A stretch of 64,000 bases of DNA from Prolixibacteraceae bacterium (GCA_023229575.1 JALNYZ010000015.1:1-64000); one strand, 5' to 3'; positions 34,250 to 43,859 are shown, numbered from the stretch's first letter. Numbers and translations are program-made. Notes: generated by a model not told the origin, from the sequence alone.

Positions 34250-36706
34250 ATGAATAATTCCAAGAATAGAAACAGGAGCTCTTTTATATTTTCAAGTATG
34301 GATGAAGACCAGCAGGATTTTTATCCGATCATTGCGGACGGCGATGATGATGAACTATTCTCTGTAAATGTTCCGGATCGACTTCCAATCCTTCCTTTAC
34401 GCAATGCCGTTTTATTCCCGGGTGTGGTAATGCCGATCAGTGTCGGCAGATCAAAGTCGTTGAATTTGGTCCGCGAAGCATACAACGGAGCTAAATTGGT
34501 GGCAACTGTCGCCCAGCGAAACGGTCAGATCGAAGATCCGGCGCTTGCTGATTTGTATCCTGTCGGAACGATGGCCGAAATACTGAAGATACTTGAGATG
34601 CCGGATGGCACAACTACCGTGATCCTTCAGGGCAAGAAACGCATTCTGATAGAGAAACTGGTTGAGCATCCTTCCTACCTGATGGCCTCTGTTCACCCGC
34701 TTCCTGAAGTAGTATCGGATACCAAGTCCCACGAGTTTTTTGCGATCATTGAGTCCTTGAAGGATTTCTCCCTGAAAATTGCAAAATCTTCTGCCAACAT
34801 TCCGCAGGAGGCCCAATTTGCAGTTAAGAACATTGAAAATGTCACTTTTCTGGTCAATTTTATCTGTAACAATACGGATCTCAATACGGTCGAGAAACAA
34901 GATTTGCTGGAGCGTAACGACATCAAGGACCGGAGTACCAAACTACTCTCCCTGCTCATGAGAGAGGTGCAGATGTTGGATTTAAAAAAGGATATTCAGC
35001 AAAAAGTTAAGATAGACCTGGACCAGCAGCAGCGCGAATACCTGCTCCATCAGCAGATTAAAACCATTCAGGATGAACTGGGTGGTAGTCCGGTTCAGCA
35101 GGAACTGGAAGAACTGAAGAAAAAAGCCACATTAAAATTGTGGAGTGAGGATATTCAAAAACTCTTTGACAAGGAGCTTGGCAAACTGTCGCGGATGAAT
35201 CCTGCAGCAGGTGAGTATTCGGTTCAAATAGGATACCTTGATACGTTACTGGACCTTCCATGGAATGTCTATTCGGAAGACAATTTTGACCTGTCCAATG
35301 CAGAAAAAGTTCTAAATGAAGACCATTTTGGACTGGACAATGTCAAGGAAAGAATATTGGAACATCTTGCAGTATTAAAGCTGAAGGGCGATATGAAATC
35401 CCCGATTATTTGCCTTTATGGTCCTCCGGGAGTAGGTAAGACTTCCCTCGGAAGATCTGTTGCCAGCGCGTTGGGTCGAAAATACATTCGGATGAGCCTG
35501 GGTGGCTTGCACGATGAATCAGAGATCAGGGGTCACCGCAAGACATACATCGGCGCCATGCCGGGAAGGATCGTTCAGAACCTGATCAAGGCCGGATCAT
35601 CCAATCCTGTTTTCATACTTGACGAGATCGACAAAGTATCCAAAGATTTTCACGGAGATCCGGCATCCGCCTTGTTAGAGGTTTTGGATCCCGAACAAAA
35701 TATAGAATTTCACGACAACTACCTGGATGTTGATTTTGACCTGTCCCGGGTGCTTTTTATTGCGACTGCCAACACTGTCTCTACCATTCACCCCGCCCTA
35801 CGCGACCGAATGGAACTGATTGATGTGAGCGGTTATCTGATGGAGGAGAAGCAAGAGATAGCCAAACGCCATTTGGTGAAACGGCAGTTGGAAAATCATG
35901 GAATGGACAAGAAAAGTATTACCTTTTCCAAGGAGATTCTGGTCAGGATCATAGAAAACTATACCCGGGAATCGGGGGTTCGTGAATTGGACAAGATGCT
36001 GGCCAAAGTGGTCAGAAGGGTGGCGCGAAAGATTGTCTCGGCTACCGATTACAACAAAAAAATCACGGAAGAGGATTTGCGAAGTTATCTGGGTGTTCCA
36101 AAATATACCAAAGACAGCTACGAGGGGAACGAGTATGCAGGTGTAGTTACGGGTTTGGCCTGGACCTCTGTTGGCGGAGAGATTCTTTATGTTGAAACCA
36201 GCCTGAGCGCAGGAAAGGGGAAATTCAGCATTACCGGGAATTTGGGCGAGGTGATGAAAGAGTCGGCCACCATTGCCCTGGAATATCTAAAATCGCACGC
36301 ATCCGGGATTGGCATGAAGGCCGATGTTTTTGATAAATGGGATGTGCACATTCACGTTCCGGAGGGTGCAATTCCGAAGGACGGCCCTTCGGCAGGCATC
36401 ACCATGGCCACCGCACTGGCTTCAGCCTTCTCACAAAGAAAAGTCAAGAAACATCTCGCCATGACCGGTGAAATTACCCTACGGGGAAAAGTATTGCCCG
36501 TAGGGGGCATCAAAGAAAAGATACTGGCCGCAAAAAGGGCGGGTATCAGGGAGATTATCTTGTCCGAGCAAAACAGGAAGAACCTTGAAGAGATCAATGA
36601 TATCTACCTGAAAGGCTTAACTTTCCATTATGTGAAGAATGTCGGCGATGTGTTTGAAATAGCGCTTTTAAAAGAAAAGGTGGAAAGGCCGCTGCCTATT
36701 GGTTAA
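34250..36706 (+). CDS. lon: ATP-dependent protease Lon
   Basis: 818 residues. N-terminal substrate domain (LPILPLRNAVLFPGVVMPI), long coiled-coil linker (about 235-330), AAA+ domain with Walker A GPPGVGKT (391-398) and Walker B FILDEIDK, and the C-terminal serine protease domain with Ser714 in KDGPSAG and a Lys about 43 residues later (GIKEKILAAKRAG region). Cytoplasmic homohexamer removing damaged and regulatory proteins. The first 40 residues are acidic (EDQQDFYPIIADGDDDE), common in Bacteroidota Lon. Confidence 0.97.
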   Translation: MNNSKNRNRSSFIFSSMDEDQQDFYPIIADGDDDELFSVNVPDRLPILPLRNAVLFPGVVMPISVGRSKSLNLVREAYNGAKLVATVAQRNGQIEDPALADLYPVGTMAEILKILEMPDGTTTVILQGKKRILIEKLVEHPSYLMASVHPLPEVVSDTKSHEFFAIIESLKDFSLKIAKSSANIPQEAQFAVKNIENVTFLVNFICNNTDLNTVEKQDLLERNDIKDRSTKLLSLLMREVQMLDLKKDIQQKVKIDLDQQQREYLLHQQIKTIQDELGGSPVQQELEELKKKATLKLWSEDIQKLFDKELGKLSRMNPAAGEYSVQIGYLDTLLDLPWNVYSEDNFDLSNAEKVLNEDHFGLDNVKERILEHLAVLKLKGDMKSPIICLYGPPGVGKTSLGRSVASALGRKYIRMSLGGLHDESEIRGHRKTYIGAMPGRIVQNLIKAGSSNPVFILDEIDKVSKDFHGDPASALLEVLDPEQNIEFHDNYLDVDFDLSRVLFIATANTVSTIHPALRDRMELIDVSGYLMEEKQEIAKRHLVKRQLENHGMDKKSITFSKEILVRIIENYTRESGVRELDKMLAKVVRRVARKIVSATDYNKKITEEDLRSYLGVPKYTKDSYEGNEYAGVVTGLAWTSVGGEILYVETSLSAGKGKFSITGNLGEVMKESATIALEYLKSHASGIGMKADVFDKWDVHIHVPEGAIPKDGPSAGITMATALASAFSQRKVKKHLAMTGEITLRGKVLPVGGIKEKILAAKRAGIREIILSEQNRKNLEEINDIYLKGLTFHYVKNVGDVFEIALLKEKVERPLPIG

Positions 36707-36737
36707 GACAGTTACAAAATTTGTCTTCCGGGAAGTG

Positions 36738-36745
36738 TATATTTG
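36738..36745 (+). promoter_or_regulatory. -7 element for the PAS histidine kinase
   Basis: TATATTTG matches TAnnTTTG; TTTG at 36720-36723 is 14 bases upstream, shorter than usual. Leader about 70 bases. Confidence 0.45.
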
Positions 36746-36820
36746 TAGAGCAGGATATCTGTTTCATGCCTTTTCCCTTGACGGATTCTGATATAATTAT
36801 GCATCATTTCACTATTTCCT

Positions 36821-37957
36821 ATGGACACCAAATTTGCACCTGCTTCCAGAGCTTCTATTGCAGATATATTTATCAGCAAATCAAAGTTGGATCTACTACC
36901 TTTCATCAACGAAATTGTCTGTTCCCTGTCCTACATTTTCTGCATTTTTAACGACCAGAGACAGATTGTCTTTGTCAATGATGTGTTGCTGAAGAGCCTT
37001 GGAATTGATGATGTTGATAAGATTTTGGGAAGAAGGTTTGGAGAGGCCTTTGGCTGCATACATTCAACCGAGGAGGAGGGGGGATGTGGAACCTCTGAAC
37101 ACTGTCGCTATTGTGGGGCAATCGATTCAATCCTTCAGAGTAAAAGAAGGATGGAAAAGACCACGGAAGAGTGCCGGGTAAGAAGGTTGGTCAATGAAAA
37201 AGAGAGTTCCATCGAACTGGAAGTGACCTCCACTCCTTTTCTGTTTGAAGGAGAGTACTTTACTATTTTTTCTGTAATCGATATAACTGACCGGAAGCGC
37301 AGAGGACTAATAGAAAGAATTTTTTTTCATGATATTCTGAATACTGCCGGAAGCCTGAGCAATATTTTCGAACTCCTGGGGATGGTGAGTGAGGAGGAAA
37401 AGGCCGAACTGCTTACAATTGCATCATCTCTGAGTCAGCAAATACTGGATGAAATTACAACCCAGCGGTTGTTGCTTCAGGCTGAAAATTCATCACTAAT
37501 TGTCAATAACCAAAGAATAAATTCACTGGAATTTCTTGAATTGGTCGAGAAGGACCTTAAGTACCATGATGTGGCAACAGACAAAGAAATTGTTTTGGAT
37601 GAATCTTCCGAAGCAGTCAATTTTGTAAGTGATCCGGTTATTCTCCGGAAAATAATCAACAACATGGTTAAGAATGCACTGGAGGCCACTCTCCCTGGCG
37701 GGACAATTTCGCTTAAGGTAAAAAGGAGCGGGGACAAACTGAAAATTTCGGTTCACAACGACACCTTTATGGGACAGGAAATAGAAAGTCAGATCTTTAT
37801 GCGATCTTTTTCTACCAAGGGTACTCAGCGAGGTCTCGGCACTTACAGCATGAAAATCCTTGGTGAGCAATATCTTGGTGGAAAAGTTAACTTCACGACA
37901 GATCCCACTGATGGAACTACCTTTTTCATCGATATTGGGAACATCGAAACAAATTAG
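36821..37957 (+). CDS. PAS-domain sensor histidine kinase with a Cys-rich PAS
   Basis: 378 residues, no membrane segment: a cytoplasmic sensor. PAS domain about 25-165 (YIFCIFNDQRQIVFVNDVLLKSLGI), containing GCIHSTEEEGGCGTSEHCRYCG with Cys spacing C-x9-C-x5-C-x2-C, which could hold a metal or Fe-S centre. The phosphoacceptor is His in ERIFFHDILNTAG (about 169), then dimerisation helices and a HATPase_c with NNMVKNALEA (N box) and GLGTYSMKILGE (G2 box). Its stop overlaps the stop of the convergent GT2 gene by four bases. A likely partner is the response regulator at 40873, which lies in that opposite operon. Confidence 0.88.
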   Translation: MDTKFAPASRASIADIFISKSKLDLLPFINEIVCSLSYIFCIFNDQRQIVFVNDVLLKSLGIDDVDKILGRRFGEAFGCIHSTEEEGGCGTSEHCRYCGAIDSILQSKRRMEKTTEECRVRRLVNEKESSIELEVTSTPFLFEGEYFTIFSVIDITDRKRRGLIERIFFHDILNTAGSLSNIFELLGMVSEEEKAELLTIASSLSQQILDEITTQRLLLQAENSSLIVNNQRINSLEFLELVEKDLKYHDVATDKEIVLDESSEAVNFVSDPVILRKIINNMVKNALEATLPGGTISLKVKRSGDKLKISVHNDTFMGQEIESQIFMRSFSTKGTQRGLGTYSMKILGEQYLGGKVNFTTDPTDGTTFFIDIGNIETN

Positions 37958-39381
37958 GGCCTGGCCCCTTTGGAGAAACCCTCCCTGGTCATCTTGCCCC
38001 AGGCTTTCTTTTTCCGCACGAAATAATCCCAGTTTCCGCGAAGCGCCCACCAGGTTATCATCGGATGGTAAAAAAAAGGTTCAATCCAACTTGTAACCAA
38101 TAATTTAAGTATCATCCTTTTCTTCGTGTAACGGTGAAAGATCAGATGATCATACAATATGGCAAAGGAAGAAAATGATATTGAAAAAAAGTAGACAAAA
38201 AAGAACATCACACTAAAAAAGATCCAATTGGGGAAGCCAAAGAGGGCGAGGAGAAGGAAATAGAGCAGCCCCATGGTCTCGATGATAGGCGCCAGCCATT
38301 CAAAGAAGACCCAGTAAGGGAAGGACAGCATCCCCATGGTCCCGAATTTTGGATTGAAGAAAAGATCCCTGTGCAGGAAAATTGTATCAATCGTACCGCG
38401 GGTCCAACGGTTGCGCTGACTTCCAAGAATTTTCAGTGTCGAAGGCGCCTCTGTCCAGCACAATGGTTCGGGCAGATAGGCAACCTTGTATTTCTCCTTC
38501 CTTCTTTCCATGTATTTACGCATCCTTACAACAATCTCCATGTCTTCGCCAACTGTTTTGGGATAATAGCCTCCGCATGAAATGGCAATCTCCTTGTCGA
38601 AAAGTCCCAGGGCACCCGAAATGAGTAACAAACCGTCTAGCCTGCTCCAGGCCAGACGCCCGAGCAGAAATGCCCTGTTGTACTCGATGACCTGACACCT
38701 GGGAAGGAAATCATCGGGAACATTGATTTCTACCAATTGACCGTCTTTAATTTTACAGGAATTGGCAATCCTGATGACACCTCCTGTTGCTATGACCCTT
38801 GCATCGGTTGTAGTTAGAAAGGGCAGCACAAGTTTTTGTAGCGCATATGGGTCTATGATCGAATCTACATCGATGGCGATAAAATATTGACCCTTTGCCA
38901 TGTTTATCCCGGCATTCAGGGCATCAGCCTTTCCTCCATTGAGTTTGTTGATGATGGTAAGATTGTTGAATGCCTTTTTCTTCGATTTGTATATATCAAC
39001 GATCTCCTTACATTCTATCTTGTAATCAATTATATACGGAATTTTCTCAAGTTCGTATGCCTCAATGGTCTTGTTAAGGGTGTCATCCTTGCTGCCATCG
39101 TTTACAATGATTATTTCGAAGTTGGGATAATAGAGCGACAACAACGCCCTGATATTCTCAACAATCGTGACTGATTCGTTGTATGCCGGTGCAATGATTG
39201 AAATGGTTGGGGCAAAGGGTGAGGAGAGGATGGCATCGAAATTGGTTATTTTCTCGGTATAAAAATATTTAAGCAGTTCTTTTCCGGAGAGAATCGAAAG
39301 GGAAAAATAGACAATAAATATCGCGATGGCATATACCAGGATAATAGCTTCAGCAAAAATGTCAAGAATATGAATTAGCAT
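37954..39381 (-). CDS. Membrane-bound family 2 glycosyltransferase (processive type)
   Basis: 475 residues. One N-terminal membrane helix (about 8-32), GT-A catalytic domain with APAYNES, VNDGSKDDTL, DVDSIIDPYAL (DxD), EDMEIVVR (catalytic Asp) and QRNRWTRG (the Q-x-x-R-W motif of processive synthases), then about four C-terminal membrane helices. Like PgaC, HAS or BcsA-type enzymes it may build and export a beta-linked polysaccharide. It is the last gene of the leftward operon RR-HEAT-GT2, 3 bases after the HEAT gene. No PilZ domain is seen. Confidence 0.9.
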   Translation of the reverse strand: MLIHILDIFAEAIILVYAIAIFIVYFSLSILSGKELLKYFYTEKITNFDAILSSPFAPTISIIAPAYNESVTIVENIRALLSLYYPNFEIIIVNDGSKDDTLNKTIEAYELEKIPYIIDYKIECKEIVDIYKSKKKAFNNLTIINKLNGGKADALNAGINMAKGQYFIAIDVDSIIDPYALQKLVLPFLTTTDARVIATGGVIRIANSCKIKDGQLVEINVPDDFLPRCQVIEYNRAFLLGRLAWSRLDGLLLISGALGLFDKEIAISCGGYYPKTVGEDMEIVVRMRKYMERRKEKYKVAYLPEPLCWTEAPSTLKILGSQRNRWTRGTIDTIFLHRDLFFNPKFGTMGMLSFPYWVFFEWLAPIIETMGLLYFLLLALFGFPNWIFFSVMFFFVYFFSISFSSFAILYDHLIFHRYTKKRMILKLLVTSWIEPFFYHPMITWWALRGNWDYFVRKKKAWGKMTREGFSKGARP

Positions 39382-39384
39382 ATA

Positions 39385-40779
39385 TTAATTTCTAATATCT
39401 TGAATGTGTGATATATATGGCGAAAGCGTAAAGTTCATCGATTGGTTCAGGCCACTCAGACGGGCCCTGCCTCCATCACCCAAATTGTTGAGCGTACGGA
39501 TTGCCTCAAGCCGAAGGGCGATTGATTCGCCTTGAATGATCTTTTCGATAAATGGAATATCCGATTCGTTCCCAAGAATATTGAATGCTTTGGTAATTTC
39601 TATTCGATTTCCAAGTGTTTCAGACTCAAAACTACTCTTCATAATATCCTTGCTGTCAAATAAATGAAGGTTCCCACAAGTGAAGATTGCCAGGTTTCTG
39701 GTCGTTTCGTTGGGGGCGCCCAGCAGATGGATAATGTGTTGTGAATTTTCTTGCTGCTGAAACAGATTGATCATCAGGATACAGAAATTTACCACATTTG
39801 GATTGCCCGAGGTGATCCATTTGTCAAAGGACGGGACCGGCATCTCATGAATCTTTATTAAGTAAAAGATATTTACCTGCGCCCATCTGGAAAATGGTTT
39901 TTCAAGAAAGCCAAGGAACTCAAAAGGTGCATCCGGATTTGCATAAGGGTAACTGATTTGTGCTTCTGTCCTGACGATATTGATCGGATCATTCAACTTG
40001 TCCATAATCATTTCAGTAGCCTGATGATGTTTCATATTCGTCAGTTCGCGCAGACCTTTTACCTGTTCATAAAACGACATTGAGTAAATTTTGTTGTACG
40101 AAATTTTGCTCAGGTTCAATCCTTGATAAATCTCAGTGATTTGACGATCAGAATCGCCCCTGAAACTCTTTTGGAAATCCATCATCACATCAATCAACAG
40201 GTTGTAATGTTTTTTAAGGTTTGATTTGGATAAAATACCTATTGCTTCCTTTGTATCCGTCACCTGCAGCATAAGATCAGTTAAGGTTTTTTCAAAATGA
40301 TCCCTGACAAATCTTGTTCTCCTTAACCTATAATTCATGGTCATGTTGGTGATAAACAAAACTGCGATCACCAAAACCACATTTCCTGCAAGTGCAAGTA
40401 TGAGCGCCAGAAATACAAAAACAACGGGGAATCTAAAAGCTTTTTCGATAATGCCTCGGTATAATTCGTCGAATGGTGTGGGAAGAAACCTGTTCCATCC
40501 AATCAATTCGGACTTGACATTTTTGGAGTCGAATAAAAATAACCGGGAGAAAAAGTTGTCATAAGTGCGGTCATCTTTGATTTCGATACGATACAACGGG
40601 CTATCAATTTTGGGGTTACCAATCTTGCCCTCCATGCTGTTTCTGATCCTGATCGTATCCGAAACGGAGTCAATAGCCAATGCCGGGTTCACCTCCGGAA
40701 CAACCTGAGCGGTTGCATCCCCCGAAATGATCAGCGAAGCGGTAAATACGATCAAAAAAACCAGAGACATTAATCTCAT
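39385..40779 (-). CDS. Membrane protein with HEAT-like repeats, exopolysaccharide operon
   Basis: 464 residues. Signal-peptide-like N terminus (about 1-24), a periplasmic stretch (about 25-115), one membrane helix (about 118-145, FPVVFVFLALILALAGNVVLVIAVLFI), then a helical domain of HEAT-type repeats (for example INIVRTEAQISYPYANPDAP, SIALRLEAIRTLNNLGDGG). Next to the GT2 gene (3-base gap), so a scaffold or co-factor of the synthase is inferred. Family known only as HEAT-repeat; role not established. Confidence 0.75.
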   Translation of the reverse strand: MRLMSLVFLIVFTASLIISGDATAQVVPEVNPALAIDSVSDTIRIRNSMEGKIGNPKIDSPLYRIEIKDDRTYDNFFSRLFLFDSKNVKSELIGWNRFLPTPFDELYRGIIEKAFRFPVVFVFLALILALAGNVVLVIAVLFITNMTMNYRLRRTRFVRDHFEKTLTDLMLQVTDTKEAIGILSKSNLKKHYNLLIDVMMDFQKSFRGDSDRQITEIYQGLNLSKISYNKIYSMSFYEQVKGLRELTNMKHHQATEMIMDKLNDPINIVRTEAQISYPYANPDAPFEFLGFLEKPFSRWAQVNIFYLIKIHEMPVPSFDKWITSGNPNVVNFCILMINLFQQQENSQHIIHLLGAPNETTRNLAIFTCGNLHLFDSKDIMKSSFESETLGNRIEITKAFNILGNESDIPFIEKIIQGESIALRLEAIRTLNNLGDGGRARLSGLNQSMNFTLSPYISHIQDIRN

Positions 40780-40872
40780 TAGCGATATAAATAAAATTCA
40801 ATAACCCTGTATCCCAGTGGCGATTCATCCTTTAATCCTATTTCCCCATCCTCAAATGGCCATCGTTAAATG

Positions 40873-41247
40873 CTATTTTCTGGATGCCAACAATTTGCGG
40901 ACCCTGATGGTAAGTTCTCCCAGACTGAAAGGTTTGATCATGTAATCATCTGCGCCCAATTCGAAAGCCTTTAAAACAGTCTCTTCGGCGCCTGCTGCAG
41001 ATAGAACAAGGATGGGAAGGTCGCTTTTCATTTCCACCCTGACGGCCGAAATGATCTCGTGTCCACTGATGTAGGGCATGAAGAGGTCTGTAATAAGAAG
41101 GTCATAACTCCCATCCTGCAATTTTTCCATGCACTCCTTACCATTTACTGCCCTGACCACTTCGTAGCCCTCTTTTTGCAGTTTGAACACTATCGTATCC
41201 AGAATAAGTTTGTTGTCTTCAGCGATCAGGATATTTTTTGTACTCAT
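40873..41247 (-). CDS. Single-domain response regulator (CheY-like)
   Basis: 124 residues, one receiver domain: acidic pair Glu10-Asp11, phosphoacceptor Asp54 in LLITDLFMP, Lys in YMIKPFSLGEL and final RVRKLLASRK. No output domain, so it works by protein contact. First gene of the leftward operon with the HEAT and GT2 genes, 93 bases upstream of HEAT. Probably linked to the PAS kinase at 36821 in controlling polysaccharide synthesis. Confidence 0.9.
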   Translation of the reverse strand: MSTKNILIAEDNKLILDTIVFKLQKEGYEVVRAVNGKECMEKLQDGSYDLLITDLFMPYISGHEIISAVRVEMKSDLPILVLSAAGAEETVLKAFELGADDYMIKPFSLGELTIRVRKLLASRK

Positions 41248-41342
41248 AACAGTTATATTCGTAGGAATTTATGGAATAAATATAGCAAAAAACTGAATCT
41301 GAAAGAATTTGGCCCTCATCGATGTATACGGACATAATCTGT

Positions 41343-41350
41343 TATATTTG
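41343..41350 (+). promoter_or_regulatory. -7 element for the rhomboid gene
   Basis: TATATTTG, exact TAnnTTTG, 34 bases before the ATG. A TTTG at 41308-41311 is too far for a normal -33 box. Confidence 0.5.
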
Positions 41351-41384
41351 AATAAAGAATTCACGCTTTGATTGTTCGCAAAAT

Positions 41385-42065
41385 ATGTCATTACTTTCCA
41401 GATATCATCCGGTAACTGATTCTGAAGAGCAGTCGGCCATTGAAAAACGCGTTGCCTGGTACTCCTTCTTTATCTCTTCTGCCTTTGTCGTTGGATTGTG
41501 GTTGATCAAATTGGTTGAGTTTGAATATTCGTTGGATTTAGCAGGGTTGGGGATTTATCCCCGGGAAATTGAAGGTCTGTGGGGAATACTCTTTTCACCC
41601 TTGATACATGGTAGTTTTGGTCATTTGGCTGCAAATACCCTCCCCACCTTCGTGCTGATGTTTTCTTTGTTTTTTTTCTACCGGAAATCATCGGGCCTGA
41701 TTTTCCTTTTGATCTACCTCTCAACAGGACTGCTGGTATGGCTGGGCGGACGGGAGGCCTGGCACATCGGCGCAAGCGGCCTTATTTATGGCTTGGCTGC
41801 CTTCCTCTTTTTAAGCGGGGTCTTAAGTTCAAATGTCAGGCTACTGACGATATCGCTGGTGGTGGCCTTTTTCTATGGCGGCCTGTTTTGGGGTATCTTT
41901 CCGATAAAACCAGAAATATCCTGGGAGTCGCATCTGTGGGGCGCCTTATCAGGATTCGCCCTGGCCGTTTTGTTCCGTAAGTCAGCCCCGGCAAAACCCG
42001 AAGAGCAGGAGGAAGAGGATGATGTGGCGGAGGGGGAATGGATGGAGGAAGAGGAAATCAAGTAA
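41385..42065 (+). CDS. Rhomboid-family intramembrane serine protease
   Basis: 226 residues, six hydrophobic segments. The catalytic dyad is visible: Ser131 in GASGLIYG and His183 in ESHLWGALSG; HGSFGHLAANTLP has the conserved HxxxN of segment 2. Cleaves transmembrane substrates in the inner membrane. The C terminus is a long acidic tail (EEQEEEDDVAEGEWMEEEE), unusual and cytoplasmic. Substrate unknown. Confidence 0.92.
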   Translation: MSLLSRYHPVTDSEEQSAIEKRVAWYSFFISSAFVVGLWLIKLVEFEYSLDLAGLGIYPREIEGLWGILFSPLIHGSFGHLAANTLPTFVLMFSLFFFYRKSSGLIFLLIYLSTGLLVWLGGREAWHIGASGLIYGLAAFLFLSGVLSSNVRLLTISLVVAFFYGGLFWGIFPIKPEISWESHLWGALSGFALAVLFRKSAPAKPEEQEEEDDVAEGEWMEEEEIK

Positions 42066-42181
42066 ATCTGATAGGATTAATGTTGCTAATCAATGATCTA
42101 TTTTGAGTTTAAACAACGCAATTTCCATTTTCTTGGTTATCATACTGAAGCAAAGCCAATAAAATAGACGGGCCTTTTTGA

Positions 42182-42667
42182 TTAGTCTTGATGTCCGTAT
42201 CCAAGTTCTTCGTTTTTATCCCAAAAGTCCATAAAAAGTTCAGCAGGTGTTCCTTTCTTATTTGTCCAATTTGCTACAATCTTTATTGCTCGCTCTAAAT
42301 CATCCAAGTAAGCCATTCTTCCATCACTTCCCCTGATGCCTTTATCGTCTTTTTTAGCACCTCTGTTTATAAGTATATTTTTTTCATCATATACTATCCG
42401 TCTTACGTCTTCATAATTTTTACCTTTTGGCAAAGTATCCTTCAATAATTTAGCTAAACCATGATAGTAAAGCTGGAATTTAGTTACAGGATCGTCAATT
42501 TGCTGTCCAAGCAACTTTTCTACTTCATTTTCAATTACAAGTTCTGAATCTAAATTTAGTAACAATTGTTCTCCTTTTATCTCTTCAGATTTTTGTAATA
42601 TTTCTAGCCTTTCCACATCCTCTTTAGATAGCTTTCTTTCAACAACTTTCTTTTTATTTTCTTCCAT
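42182..42667 (-). CDS. Unknown protein paired with XRE-ImmA metallopeptidase
   Basis: 161 residues, cytoplasmic, highly charged, helical (KKKVVERKLSKEDVERLEILQKSEEI at the start). No family recognised. The gene starts 2 bases after the stop of the ImmA/IrrE gene, so it is in the same transcript. Both are clearly more AT-rich than the flanking genes, suggesting joint acquisition. The role could be toxin, substrate or regulator of the metallopeptidase; this is inference only. Confidence 0.7.
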   Translation of the reverse strand: MEENKKKVVERKLSKEDVERLEILQKSEEIKGEQLLLNLDSELVIENEVEKLLGQQIDDPVTKFQLYYHGLAKLLKDTLPKGKNYEDVRRIVYDEKNILINRGAKKDDKGIRGSDGRMAYLDDLERAIKIVANWTNKKGTPAELFMDFWDKNEELGYGHQD

Positions 42668-42669
42668 TT

Positions 42670-43851
42670 CTATGCGTTTACGGTTAACAATTCTCTTATT
42701 TTATTCGCCGTTTGTTCTATGGATTCATTATCCCAATTTGCGATATTTAAACGTTTAGTCACTTTGGAAAAATTTGGGAAATGTTCTTTAAATGCTCCCC
42801 AATAATCATTACCCATTTCAGATTGTCGCCATTGAAACTGAGAATAAATAATTGAAGGGTGTATTTGGCATTCAACCGCAAATTTTTCTACAATAAGTTT
42901 ATTATGAATTAAATTTGCTATATATCTCATTTTTTCACTTGAGAAAAGATATTCACCTGCAAATTCATTTGCTTTATCTTCTTGAATTAAAAATAAGTCG
43001 GGCTCACCAGTAAGATGGTAACAAGTTTTTTCAATAATTTCTAAATCAAAAAGAACGTGATGTAATTCGTGAATTAAAGCAAACCAAATAGTTGCATAGT
43101 TTTTATTAAAATCCGTAATAGCAATACAGGGTTTGTTGTTCACAATAAATGTTGCTCCTCTAATCTGAGTTTTTGGAAGTGACGGTTGAAAAACCACTGT
43201 AATGCCAATATTATATAGCGCTTGAAACACTGTTATTAAACCGCTTTCAACGTTTCTGGTATAAGGTTTTATTTTGGGGATTAGATCAACTAAACCATTC
43301 CGAATGTAATCATTTGGATTATTTATTGATTGAAAATATCTATAACTTGACTTAATCCAAAAATCTTTCATCTTGTTGCTAAAAGATTTTCTGGTTTTAC
43401 TAAACAATGCATCATTTAGCTCTAAGTCATAGTTATAGATTGAGTTAATGCTAAAAAAATTACATATTCTATTTTTAATTTCATTAAGAGTATCATTCTT
43501 GTTTATATAACCAAGACTTATTAATGTTTTTACATCAAAGAATTTATTTATGAATGTAATATCCATAGAATCTTGAAGTTCTTTTATTTCCTCTTGAGGT
43601 CTATTGTGAAAATGCATTATGAGTAATTCCTCTAAACTAATTTCTAGAAATTCTCCAATTTTGATGAGTTTATTTACATCAGTTTGCTTCGATGTTTTAT
43701 TAAGAATCGCATCTAGGCTTTTTCTTTCAATGCCTGCAAGTCTTTCGAATTGTGTTTTATTCAATCCTGATTTTTCAAGCTTACTGAATAACAACTCCTC
43801 CAAAGAAGGTCCTGAATAACTGAAACTTTTATTTAAAATTAAATTAATCAT
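42670..43851 (-). CDS. XRE-family HTH fused to ImmA/IrrE metallopeptidase
   Basis: 393 residues. Residues about 18-65 form an XRE helix-turn-helix (LNKTQFERLAGIERKSLDAILN); residues about 215-330 an ImmA/IrrE (DUF955) domain with zinc motif HELHH at 261-265 and a downstream Glu in KANEFAGEYL. Such proteins cleave repressors or act as antitoxin-like regulators. The start ATG 43851 is 8 bases from an operator palindrome, and the promoter sits between two copies, pointing to self-repression. AT-rich, likely acquired horizontally. Confidence 0.9.
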   Translation of the reverse strand: MINLILNKSFSYSGPSLEELLFSKLEKSGLNKTQFERLAGIERKSLDAILNKTSKQTDVNKLIKIGEFLEISLEELLIMHFHNRPQEEIKELQDSMDITFINKFFDVKTLISLGYINKNDTLNEIKNRICNFFSINSIYNYDLELNDALFSKTRKSFSNKMKDFWIKSSYRYFQSINNPNDYIRNGLVDLIPKIKPYTRNVESGLITVFQALYNIGITVVFQPSLPKTQIRGATFIVNNKPCIAITDFNKNYATIWFALIHELHHVLFDLEIIEKTCYHLTGEPDLFLIQEDKANEFAGEYLFSSEKMRYIANLIHNKLIVEKFAVECQIHPSIIYSQFQWRQSEMGNDYWGAFKEHFPNFSKVTKRLNIANWDNESIEQTANKIRELLTVNA

Positions 43852-43859
43852 GCTTTCGC

